Shown here: positions 5,960 to 13,251 of the stretch, in pieces
Layout: each line of letters begins with the position of its first letter
Position numbering within the stretch: position 1 is the stretch's first letter
Source: Parabacteroides sp.
GTDB taxonomy: Bacteria > Bacteroidota > Bacteroidia > Bacteroidales > Tannerellaceae
Direction: 5' to 3'
Assembly (NCBI GenBank): GCA_020026285.1
Contig: JAHHQS010000059.1
Span: forward strand, 1 to 22,104
DNA: 22,104 nt
Notes under the pieces: generated by a model
Databases searched by the model: none
What the model saw: only the letters and a program-made list of their open reading frames with translations
Told to the model about the DNA's origin: nothing
Program-made: the position numbers and the translations under genes

Positions 5960-7297
5960 TTATTTGTTTTCTTTAATTTGTTTTATCTCTGAAATGATTT
6001 CTCCATCTATTAATCGGGTTGTCAGTTTTTGCTCTTTACTGATGTCTTGGGCCGATTTAATAATCTTTCCATTTTGAAGAGTCAGACTGTAACCTCTCTT
6101 TAGAATATAATCAGGAGAAGCCATTTTTATAAACTGTTCTTTTAATTCTAGAAATCTGGATTCTTTAGTCAGCCTGCTATCAACAGCTGTTTTTATTTGT
6201 TGTAGCATTCTGTCAAGTGAGACCTCTTGTCTTTCTACTGAATTTTTTACAATTCCTGGTAGTTTTCCGGATATCAGATTCAATAAGGAACGATTCCGTT
6301 CCAGTTTATTTCTTACCATATCCGGAAACCGGTTGCCTATTTGTTGTAGAAAGTTCTTTTCTTCTTTTAGTAAGGAAGTTACTTCCCCAATGAAACGTTG
6401 TTCCAGATCATCTAATTCACAGGCTTTCCGATCAATTAATGAAATCAGGAAGGCCGCTACTGCTGTTGGCGTTTTTAATCGGGTATGAGCAACCAGATCA
6501 ACAATTGTATCATCACGCTCATGTCCGATTCCCGTTATTATGGGTAAAGGGAATTGAGCACAATTGGCAGCCAACAGATATGAATCGAAACTATTCAGGT
6601 CGGAAGTGGCACCGCCGCCTCGAATGATAACGACAACATCGAAATAATCCCGACAGGAATCGATTCTGTCGAGCGCCTGAATAATCGATTCTTCTGTCTT
6701 TTCCCCTTGCATCAGGGCTGGAAACAACTTTAGATAAAAAGGATATCCTGCTTCGTTGTGTAATAATTGATTCTGGAAATCTTCGTATCCGGCGGCAGTC
6801 GGAGAGGTGATGATAGCTATTCGGGTTGGAAATTCCGGAAACGGTAATTCCTTGTTTAATGAGAAGATACCATCTTCCTGCAGCTGACGGATGATCTCCT
6901 GCCTTTTGCGGGCCATATCACCTATAGTGTATGTAGGATCAATATCTACTACATTCAGACTGAAACCGTATAATTCATGAAATTCGATAGAAACTTTAAC
7001 CAATACTTTTATTCCTGAACAGAAAGATTGACCTGTTTCCATTTCGAAATAAGGTTTCAGCATCCTGAATGTCTTTGCCCAGATAGAACCTCTTGCTTTT
7101 GCAATCAGCTGATTGGATTTAGCATTCTTTTCTACAAATTCCAAATAGCAATGACCAGACGAAGCATTGATACGAACGTCGCTCGTTTCAGCACGAACCC
7201 AATATGTCTCGGGAAATGCGTTATTCAGCGTGTCTCTTACATCTCCTGTTAACTCGGACAAAGAGTAGATTTGTTTGTCATTGTCTGTTCCTAACAT
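5960..7297 (-). CDS. xseA: Exodeoxyribonuclease VII large subunit XseA
   Basis: Catalytic subunit of exonuclease VII, acting on single-stranded DNA in repair. An N-terminal OB-fold domain (about 10-115, 'YWVRAETSDVRINASSGHCY') is followed by the catalytic domain with 'ITSPTAAGYEDF' (164-174), 'RGGGATSDLNSFD' (226-238) and 'TGIGHERDDTIVDLVA' (255-270), then a long helical C-terminal region that binds XseB. At 445 residues it is full length. The chosen start is an ATG lying 20 nt inside the upstream S8 peptidase gene, so the two genes overlap. Its position beside xseB is the usual arrangement; the leading peptidase gene is less usual. Confidence 0.95.
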   Translation of the reverse strand: MLGTDNDKQIYSLSELTGDVRDTLNNAFPETYWVRAETSDVRINASSGHCYLEFVEKNAKSNQLIAKARGSIWAKTFRMLKPYFEMETGQSFCSGIKVLVKVSIEFHELYGFSLNVVDIDPTYTIGDMARKRQEIIRQLQEDGIFSLNKELPFPEFPTRIAIITSPTAAGYEDFQNQLLHNEAGYPFYLKLFPALMQGEKTEESIIQALDRIDSCRDYFDVVVIIRGGGATSDLNSFDSYLLAANCAQFPLPIITGIGHERDDTIVDLVAHTRLKTPTAVAAFLISLIDRKACELDDLEQRFIGEVTSLLKEEKNFLQQIGNRFPDMVRNKLERNRSLLNLISGKLPGIVKNSVERQEVSLDRMLQQIKTAVDSRLTKESRFLELKEQFIKMASPDYILKRGYSLTLQNGKIIKSAQDISKEQKLTTRLIDGEIISEIKQIKENK

Positions 7298-8654
7298 AAA
7301 TCAATCCTTTTTTATATGATTTGTAAATATCAGGAATTCCATAACCTAATTCTTCGTCAGGCAACTTATATTGAGAGGCATTCTCTCTGATTAAGTTACG
7401 AATCTCCTTGGCAGAAAGTTCAGGTAATGCCTGCCATAAACAAGCTCCTAATCCTGCAAGAATAGGGGTTGAGAAAGATGTACCGTTTACAAAACAGATC
7501 TTTCCTTTCTCATTAATAACACAGCAATCACTACCCATGGCAGAAACGTCCGGTTTGACTCTTCCATCTGCAGAATAACCAATAGAACTGAATGAACTTT
7601 TTACTTTCTTTCCAGTAACGGCTCCAACAGTAAGAATACCTCTGGCATCTGCCGGGACAGTTATCTTTTTCCAATTGGAATTTCCTTCGTTTCCGGCACT
7701 GGAAAATACCAGTATACCTTTTTCTGAGGCTAATTCGGCTGTTTTGGATATGAATGATTTATTTCCATTTAAATCTTCAAGTTTATAATTCAGGTCTGGA
7801 TCATCAAATGAAAAATATCCTAAAGAGGAAGTGATAATATCAACACCTACACTATCCGCATATTCTACTGCTGCAGTCCAGTAATCTTCTTCGATAGGAA
7901 ATTCATTAAACGAATCTTCACTTTTTATTAACCAGAAAGTTGCTTCCGGAGCAGTACCAATCATTACATTCGGGATATTGGCTGCCAGACAGGAGAGAAC
8001 TTTTGTGCCGTGTTCATCACCGGCATAAACACTCTCTCCAGGATAAACGACGTTGTGTGTACCAGCTATCGACGTTGAAGAGAATGCATTGATTCGATTA
8101 ACTCCAATAAATCCGGCATCAATAACGGCAATTCTCATATCTTTCCCTTTGAATCCCTTTTTATGAATTTTATTTCCTTTAAGCATCTGGATTTGTTTCT
8201 GTGCATATCCATATTCTTTACTGATCGGAGTTTTGTCGGTAGCCAGTTTTGAACATTCCGCTGGAATTTCCCATTTATAGTGTTTGCTTTTCCAAATATA
8301 TTTCACAGAATCAACAAAAGAAAGGTGAGTTATCTGTTTTATAGCAAAGGAATCGATACTTTCAAGAACTATTGTTGAATGCCATTTACTTTCTGTAATT
8401 AGTTTGAATCCATAGCTCTGTAGTTCCTTCTTATAGGATAAAGGAATTGGTAAATCTGAATCCTTGATAGGAATATGATAACGGGATCTTCTTTGAATCG
8501 CATCATTAGAAAGAAAATCTTCCGGCTTGTTAATCTGATATTCGTTATCTCCTTTTTTATCTTTTAAATAAACTCTGAATCGATAATAGATACTTTCTTC
8601 GCTCCAGATCGGTAAAGAAAGAAACATACCTAATAACAATAGATAATATTTCAT
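7278..8654 (-). CDS. Exported S8 (subtilisin-like) serine peptidase
   Basis: Secreted subtilase of 458 residues. An N-terminal hydrophobic segment ('MKYYLLLLGMFLSLPIWS') is a likely Sec signal peptide. Residues ~20-165 form a pro-region-like segment. The catalytic domain shows Asp179 ('IAVIDAGF'), His215 ('GDEHGTKV'), the oxyanion Asn322 ('SSAGNEGN') and Ser393 ('NGTSFSTPILAG'). The Asp motif reads DAG rather than the common DTG/DSG, a variant I associate with Bacteroidetes members. No C-terminal sorting domain is visible, so it may stay periplasmic. It is the first gene of the xseA-xseB-ispD operon and overlaps xseA by 20 nt. No clear TAnnTTTG promoter was seen in the short gap after the Lrp terminator. 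The substrate is unknown. Confidence 0.9.
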   Translation of the reverse strand: MKYYLLLLGMFLSLPIWSEESIYYRFRVYLKDKKGDNEYQINKPEDFLSNDAIQRRSRYHIPIKDSDLPIPLSYKKELQSYGFKLITESKWHSTIVLESIDSFAIKQITHLSFVDSVKYIWKSKHYKWEIPAECSKLATDKTPISKEYGYAQKQIQMLKGNKIHKKGFKGKDMRIAVIDAGFIGVNRINAFSSTSIAGTHNVVYPGESVYAGDEHGTKVLSCLAANIPNVMIGTAPEATFWLIKSEDSFNEFPIEEDYWTAAVEYADSVGVDIITSSLGYFSFDDPDLNYKLEDLNGNKSFISKTAELASEKGILVFSSAGNEGNSNWKKITVPADARGILTVGAVTGKKVKSSFSSIGYSADGRVKPDVSAMGSDCCVINEKGKICFVNGTSFSTPILAGLGACLWQALPELSAKEIRNLIRENASQYKLPDEELGYGIPDIYKSYKKGLIYVRNRQ

Positions 8655-8683
8655 GATAATAAATGAAGCTCTTTAAAATAAAT

Positions 8684-8735
8684 AAAAAAGGCCCAAAGAC
8701 ATAAAAATATCCATTTAGATGCTTTTGTGTCTTTG
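8684..8735 (-). terminator. Terminator after the Lrp/AsnC gene
   Basis: On the minus strand CAAAGACACAAAA (8735-8723) pairs with TTTTATGTCTTTG (8706-8694) with a single G-T pair, followed by GGCC and a T6 run (8689-8684). It lies 62 bp past the Lrp stop codon and just ahead of the S8 peptidase gene. Confidence 0.8.
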
Positions 8736-8797
8736 AGACTTTACGTGTATTATTGAATAAACCTTTTTTTTAAAGGTTTTACCAGGTGAATTTTGAA

Positions 8798-9268
8798 TTA
8801 TTCAGCAAGATCCTTGAAAATAGGAATTTCACGTTTGATATTCTGACGTAATGAGATTAATGTTTCTGTCGCAGTAACACCAGGTATCTCCTGAATACAT
8901 GTATTCAATAATTCCATTAAATGTTCATTATCACGAGCATAAAGTTTAACAAGCATAGTATATGGACCTGTTGTAAAGTGGCATTCAACTACTTCTGGAA
9001 TCTTTTCAAGTTCAGGAACTACATTTTTATACATAGAACCTTTTTCAAGTTTAACTCCAATGTAAGTACAAGTGTTATATCCTAATATTTTAGGATTGAT
9101 GTGATAACCAGAGCCTACAATCACATTCATATCGATTAAACGTTGAACACGTTGATGAATGGCTGCACGAGAGACTCCACATTCTTCTGCTACATCTTTA
9201 AACGGAATACGAGCGTTTTTTGAAATGATGTTCAAAATCTGATGGTCTAACTTGTCAATTTTTTCCAT
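8798..9268 (-). CDS. Lrp/AsnC-family transcriptional regulator
   Basis: A 156-residue feast/famine regulator. Residues 1-60 form the winged helix-turn-helix ('LDHQILNIISKNARIPFKDVA', then 'GVSRAAIHQRVQRL' as recognition helix). Residues ~65-150 are the RAM/AsnC effector and oligomerisation domain, with 'TTGPYTMLVKL' at the ligand-binding turn. Such proteins form dimers to octamers that bind amino acids and control metabolic genes. It is monocistronic, between its own promoter and terminator. It is not clearly tied to a neighbour, so its regulon cannot be inferred. A specific name (lrp, asnC) is not justified. Confidence 0.93.
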   Translation of the reverse strand: MEKIDKLDHQILNIISKNARIPFKDVAEECGVSRAAIHQRVQRLIDMNVIVGSGYHINPKILGYNTCTYIGVKLEKGSMYKNVVPELEKIPEVVECHFTTGPYTMLVKLYARDNEHLMELLNTCIQEIPGVTATETLISLRQNIKREIPIFKDLAE

Positions 9269-9308
9269 GTTATGAGATGATTAATATCTTTATGATTTTT
9301 TATTGTAT

Positions 9309-9316
9309 CAAAAATA
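9309..9316 (-). promoter_or_regulatory. Candidate -7 box for the Lrp/AsnC gene
   Basis: On the minus strand TATTTTTG matches TAnnTTTG, about 40 bp before the start codon. No -33 TTTG is seen at the right spacing, so this is moderate evidence only. Confidence 0.35.
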
Positions 9317-9371
9317 TGGAATTAATTTTGATAAATGAACATAATGAAAGAAAAAAGTATAAATAATTATG

Positions 9372-9417
9372 AAAAAGCGGAGAAAATATGCTCTCGAACA
9401 TACTTTTCTCCGCTTTT
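9372..9417 (-). terminator. Terminator after the FKBP operon
   Basis: A 14-bp perfect stem AAAAGCGGAGAAAA / TTTTCTCCGCTTTT is extended inward by TATG/CATA across a single bulge. It ends in a T5 run on the minus strand, 26 bp past the lipoprotein FKBP stop. The symmetry gives T-runs on both sides. Confidence 0.85.
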
Positions 9418-9443
9418 AGCTGGATAAAATAGAATTATACTAT

Positions 9444-10142
9444 TTATTTAACAATTTCCAATAATTCTACTTCGAATTTCAATGTGCTGTTTGGTTTGAT
9501 ATCGCCACCTGCACCACGTTCTCCGTATGCCAGATCAGAAGGAATCCAGAAGATATATTTAGAACCTACAGTCATTAGCTGTAAACCTTCTGTCCAACCT
9601 TTGATAACTTGGTTAACTCCGAATTCAGCAGGTTCGCCACGGTCAACAGAGCTATCGAATTTTGTACCATCTAATAAAGTACCTGTGTAATGAACTTTAA
9701 CCTTGCTGTCAGCAGTCGGCTTTTCTCCTTTACCTTCAGTTACAACCTGATACTGCAAACCGCTTTCTGTTGTGATGACACCACTCTTAGTCTTGTTTTC
9801 AGCTAAGAATTTTTCACCTTCAGCTTTGTTCTGAGCAGCTTCTTTAGCAGCAGCTCTCATAAAGTAAGTCTGCATGAATTGCTGAGCCTGCTGTGGATTC
9901 ATTTTAACAGAATCTCCCTTGATAGCCTGAACGAAACCGGCAATTAAAGCATCAACATTAGCTTCTTCACCAGGTAAAGTTTTTAAATTTTCTTTGTAAC
10001 CAGCACCAGTGCTAACACCAATAGCATAACTTACACTATCAACGCCATTTTTTAAGCTGACGTTTTGTTTAGAATCGCAAGAAGTTGCGAATAATCCAAA
10101 TACTACAGCAGAAGCTGCAGCCAAAACACTTGTTTTTTTCAT
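9444..10142 (-). CDS. FKBP-type peptidyl-prolyl isomerase, lipoprotein
   Basis: Catalyses cis-trans isomerisation of peptidyl-proline bonds and probably helps fold envelope proteins. The signal peptide 'MKKTSVLAAASAVVFGLFATSC' ends in a lipobox with lipidation Cys22, so it should be membrane anchored. Residues ~30-120 are the helical FKBP N-terminal dimerisation domain ('VSYAIGVSTGAGYKENL'). Residues ~125-232 are the FKBP domain ('VKVHYTGTLLDGTKFDSS', 'GWTEGLQLMTVGSKY', 'IPSDLAYGERGAGG'), with the conserved Tyr, Phe-Asp and Trp of the active site. The architecture matches Mip/FkpA/FklB. It follows a cytoplasmic paralogue by 23 nt and likely shares its transcript. Confidence 0.93.
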   Translation of the reverse strand: MKKTSVLAAASAVVFGLFATSCDSKQNVSLKNGVDSVSYAIGVSTGAGYKENLKTLPGEEANVDALIAGFVQAIKGDSVKMNPQQAQQFMQTYFMRAAAKEAAQNKAEGEKFLAENKTKSGVITTESGLQYQVVTEGKGEKPTADSKVKVHYTGTLLDGTKFDSSVDRGEPAEFGVNQVIKGWTEGLQLMTVGSKYIFWIPSDLAYGERGAGGDIKPNSTLKFEVELLEIVK

Positions 10143-10165
10143 TTTTTATTATGTATGTAATTTTA

Positions 10166-10753
10166 TTATTTTACGATTTCTAATAGTTCTACATCGAAAA
10201 TCAAAGTGCTGTTTGGTTCAATCATTTCGCCTGCACCATGTTCTCCGTATGCTAACTGTGAAGGAATAAATAGACGCCATTTTGAACCAACAGGCATTAA
10301 CTGCAAAGCTTCAACCCATCCAGGGATAACTTGGTTAACACCGAAAACTGCTGGCTGACCACGCTGAATAGAGCTGTCGAAAATAGTTCCGTTAATTAAA
10401 GTTCCCTGGTAGTGACATCTGACTTTATCTGTTGCTGAAGGTTTAGGACCGTTACCTTGTTTCAATATTTCATACTGAAGGCCACTAGCACATTCTACAA
10501 CTCCAGCTTTACCACGGTTGATTGACAAGAATTCTTCACCAGCTTTCTTATTGATTTCCATTTTTTCTTTCTGAAGCTTTACAAAGAAATCATTAATAAC
10601 CTGTTTTGCTTCATCGTATGTGATTGCAGGTTCTTTTTCGTTTAAAACATCAGATAATCCCTGAACGAAATCTTCTATCTGCAAATCTTTAATTCCTGTA
10701 TTTTGGAAGTTGTTTCCAATGCTTAATCCTAAAGCGTAACTTACTTTATTCAT
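10166..10753 (-). CDS. FKBP-type peptidyl-prolyl isomerase, cytoplasmic (FklB-like)
   Basis: A 195-residue protein with the same two-domain plan as its downstream neighbour but no signal peptide, so it is predicted to act in the cytoplasm. The N-terminal helical dimerisation domain begins at residue 1 ('MNKVSYALGLSIGNNF'). The FKBP domain (~85-195) shows 'VRCHYQGTLINGTIFDSS', 'GWVEALQLMPVGSKW' and 'IPSQLAYGEHGAGE'. Long stretches are near-identical to the lipoprotein paralogue ('VFGVNQVI', 'LAYGE.GAG', 'VELLEIVK' at the end), so the pair looks like a tandem duplication in which one copy gained or lost a lipoprotein signal. It is first in the two-gene minus-strand operon. Confidence 0.92.
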   Translation of the reverse strand: MNKVSYALGLSIGNNFQNTGIKDLQIEDFVQGLSDVLNEKEPAITYDEAKQVINDFFVKLQKEKMEINKKAGEEFLSINRGKAGVVECASGLQYEILKQGNGPKPSATDKVRCHYQGTLINGTIFDSSIQRGQPAVFGVNQVIPGWVEALQLMPVGSKWRLFIPSQLAYGEHGAGEMIEPNSTLIFDVELLEIVK

Positions 10754-10784
10754 TTCTTGTATTATTTCGATAATTTATAAATCG

Positions 10785-10792
10785 CAAAAATA
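10785..10792 (-). promoter_or_regulatory. Candidate -7 box for the FKBP operon
   Basis: On the minus strand TATTTTTG fits TAnnTTTG, 31 bp upstream of the cytoplasmic FKBP start. It is in the divergent region shared with the sirtuin promoter; no clear -33 box is visible. Confidence 0.4.
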
Positions 10793-10899
10793 ATGTTTTA
10801 ATCACAGAAAAGTGTTATTTCTTGTGGAAAAATTTATAAAACAGCTTGTTCGCTGGTCGGAAAGCGATTAAATAATTACTTTTCGTCACTTTTATGTGC

Positions 10900-10907
10900 T
10901 ATATTTG
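10900..10907 (+). promoter_or_regulatory. Promoter -7 box for the sirtuin gene
   Basis: TATATTTG matches TAnnTTTG exactly. It would start transcription near 10914, downstream of the in-frame ATG at 10894, so that upstream ATG cannot be used from this promoter and the start at 10930 is favoured. A GGAG at 10920-10923 stands 6 nt before 10930. Confidence 0.5.
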
Positions 10908-10929
10908 TGAATACAAATTGGAGATGATT

Positions 10930-11625
10930 ATGAAAAAAAGACTTGTAATATTGACGGGTGCCGGAATGAGTGCTGAGAGTGGTATATCTACTTTTAGAGA
11001 TTCAAATGGTTTATGGGAAAACTATAGAGTGGAAGATGTCGCAACTCCGGAAGGTTTTGCACGAGATCCAAAATTAGTACTTGATTTTTATAATCAGAGA
11101 CGTAAGGAATTATTAAATACCAAGCCTAATCCCGGACATGTAGGTTTGGCCGAGTTGGAAAAAGATTTTGATGTTCGTATAATCACACAGAACGTGGATA
11201 ATCTTCATGAACGTGCAGGAAGTACTCATGTGATTCATTTACATGGAGAATTGATGAAGGCCTGTTCTGTAAGGGATTTGGATACTACTTACGATCTGGA
11301 TCCGAAAAATCCGGATATTCATATAGGTGATAAAGATCCGCATGGCGTCCAGCTTCGTCCTTTTATCGTTTGGTTTGGTGAAGCTGTTCCTATGATTGAT
11401 CCCGCCATCCGGGAAGTGGAGTCATGTGATATTTTTGTAATTATCGGTACATCCTTGAATGTTTATCCTGCAGCCGGATTATTGAATTATGTACGTCGAG
11501 GTCAACCTATCTATCTGATTGATCCGAAACCGGTAAAAACATATCGTGATGATATTAAACAATTACAGTGTGGAGCTTCTGAAGGAGTAAAACGGCTTAC
11601 CGAAATATTAAAAGAAGAAAAGTAA
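10930..11625 (+). CDS. Sirtuin NAD-dependent protein deacylase (Sir2/CobB type)
   Basis: NAD-dependent lysine deacylase of 231 residues. The NAD-binding motif 'GAGMSAESGISTFR' (10-23), 'TQNVDNLHERAG' (86-97), catalytic His105 in 'HLHGE' and 'GTSLNVYPAAG' (173-183) are all intact. Tyr54 and Arg57 form the YxxR pattern of class III sirtuins (SIRT5, CobB) that bind succinyl-lysine, so desuccinylation is plausible. The usual zinc-binding CxxC pairs are absent: the only Cys residues are at 112, 166 and 214. The start at 10930 is chosen from the promoter box at 10900-10907 and GGAG at 10920-10923; 10924 and 10894 are alternatives. It is a single gene, closed by the hairpin at 11666-11729. Confidence 0.93.
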   Translation: MKKRLVILTGAGMSAESGISTFRDSNGLWENYRVEDVATPEGFARDPKLVLDFYNQRRKELLNTKPNPGHVGLAELEKDFDVRIITQNVDNLHERAGSTHVIHLHGELMKACSVRDLDTTYDLDPKNPDIHIGDKDPHGVQLRPFIVWFGEAVPMIDPAIREVESCDIFVIIGTSLNVYPAAGLLNYVRRGQPIYLIDPKPVKTYRDDIKQLQCGASEGVKRLTEILKEEK

Positions 11626-11665
11626 ATCCATTTTTCTTAAAAAAAGATAAATATCAAATATATTG

Positions 11666-11729
11666 AAACTTTCGTTGAAGTGTTAGGTGATTGATATAGT
11701 GCAACCTGCTTTCGACGAAAGTTTTTTTT
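11666..11729 (+). terminator. Long-stem terminator after the sirtuin gene
   Basis: AAACTTTCGT (11666-11675) pairs with ACGAAAGTTT (11715-11724), and the stem continues inward through TGAAG/CTTTCG with wobble pairs. An inner AGGT/ACCT can also pair. A T8 run follows. It ends only 3 bp before the -7 box of the antiporter gene. Confidence 0.8.
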
Positions 11730-11731
11730 AT

Positions 11732-11739
11732 TAATTTTG
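11732..11739 (+). promoter_or_regulatory. Promoter -7 box for the nhaC-symporter operon
   Basis: TAATTTTG matches TAnnTTTG exactly, directly after the T-run of the sirtuin terminator. The start codon is 54 bp downstream. The -33 region lies inside the hairpin and only a TTTC is seen there. Confidence 0.5.
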
Positions 11740-11793
11740 CAGCCGAAATAATTAGAACTGATTTATACTTATTACTTAATTTAAAAACGGCGG

Positions 11794-13251
11794 ATGGATA
11801 TTCAAAATACAACAAAACGTCCTTCATTGGGATTATCTCTGACTCCCATTTTTATTTTAGTTATTCTTTTATTCTTTACAATCCAGATTTTTGGAGGTGA
11901 TGCATTGGCTGGTGCCAGTCAGGTCGTACTAATAGTAACAACGGCTTGTTGTTCAGCATTGGCAATGGCATTTTGTAATGTGAAATGGAAAAAAATAGAG
12001 GAAGCAATCTGTACGAATGTACTTGGTGTTACTACCGCTTTGCTGATTCTTTTATTGATTGGTATGCTTTCTGGCAGTTGGATGATTAGTGGAGTCGTAC
12101 CTACATTGATTTATTATGGAATGCAAGTTTTAAGTCCGACATTTTTTCTTGCCTCTACTTGTCTGATCTGTGCTGTAGTTTCTGTGATGACAGGTAGTTC
12201 CTGGACAACTATTGCAACAATCGGTGTTGCATTAATGGGGATTGGCGAAGCTTTGGGCTTTTCTTCCGGATGGATTGCCGGAGCTATTATTTCTGGTTCT
12301 TATTTTGGAGACAAGATTTCTCCGCTTTCTGATACAACAGTCTTAGCTTCGTCTACAACGAATACCCCTCTCTTTGAACATATTCGTTATATGATGTTTA
12401 CAACTGTTCCGACAATGATTATCACATTAATCATTTTTACAATTGCCGGCTTTACTTTTGATCATGATAATTCGAATGAAGCCATGTTGTTTTCTGCATC
12501 ATTGAAGGAAACTTTTGATATATCTTTTTGGTTGTTGATTGTTCCTGCTGTTACGGGTATCATGATTGCCAAACGAGTTCCGTCTATTATAACCTTGTTT
12601 GTTTCTGCTATTCTTGCGTCAGTCTTTGCTTTGGTTTTTCAACCGGATTTATTGCGGCAAATAGCGGGAGCTGAAGTCATTGATTCAATATCTATGTTCA
12701 AAGGAACATCGATGACTTTATTTGGAGCCACACAGTTGGAAACAGGTAATGAAATGCTGAATTCATTAGTCGCAACACGAGGAATGGCTGGGATGATGAA
12801 TACGATTTGGTTGATTCTTTGTGCCATGTGTTTTGGTGGTGCCATGACGGCTACCGGAATGTTAGAGACATTGACTTCTGTATTCTTACGTTTTATGAAA
12901 AAACGTGCCGGACTTGTTGCTTCTACTGTCTTTTCTGGTCTAACTTTGAATATCTGTACAGCTGATCAGTATATATCAATTATTCTGACAGGAAATATGT
13001 TCAAGGATATTTATAAAAAGAAAGGGTACGAAAGTCGTTTGTTAAGTCGTACAACGGAAGATGCTGTGACTGTAACTTCAGCATTGATTCCTTGGAATAC
13101 ATGTGGTATGACTCAGGCAACAATCCTTAATGTTCCAACATTGGTTTATCTTCCATATAGCTTTTTTAATTTGATTAGTCCGCTTATGAGCATTTTTATT
13201 GCTATCTTGGGCTTCAAAATAGTAAAGCATCATGAAGAAAATCAAGATTAG
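11794..13251 (+). CDS. nhaC: NhaC-family Na+/H+ antiporter
   Basis: Inner-membrane secondary transporter of 485 residues with about 11-12 hydrophobic helices from residue 13 onward. The signature 'GDKISPLSDTT' (172-182), preceded by 'GSSWTTIATIGVALMG', is the ion-binding segment of the NhaC superfamily. A later 'ALIPWNTCGMTQ' is the pseudo-repeat counterpart. Members exchange Na+ for H+; some, such as MleN, exchange malate for lactate with Na+/H+, so an organic-acid antiporter is possible. The last 20 nt overlap the next gene, a DAACS symporter, and a third gene follows by 11 nt. The three share one visible promoter. Co-transcription with a symporter suggests that sodium or proton cycling supports uptake. 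Confidence 0.92.
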   Translation: MDIQNTTKRPSLGLSLTPIFILVILLFFTIQIFGGDALAGASQVVLIVTTACCSALAMAFCNVKWKKIEEAICTNVLGVTTALLILLLIGMLSGSWMISGVVPTLIYYGMQVLSPTFFLASTCLICAVVSVMTGSSWTTIATIGVALMGIGEALGFSSGWIAGAIISGSYFGDKISPLSDTTVLASSTTNTPLFEHIRYMMFTTVPTMIITLIIFTIAGFTFDHDNSNEAMLFSASLKETFDISFWLLIVPAVTGIMIAKRVPSIITLFVSAILASVFALVFQPDLLRQIAGAEVIDSISMFKGTSMTLFGATQLETGNEMLNSLVATRGMAGMMNTIWLILCAMCFGGAMTATGMLETLTSVFLRFMKKRAGLVASTVFSGLTLNICTADQYISIILTGNMFKDIYKKKGYESRLLSRTTEDAVTVTSALIPWNTCGMTQATILNVPTLVYLPYSFFNLISPLMSIFIAILGFKIVKHHEENQD

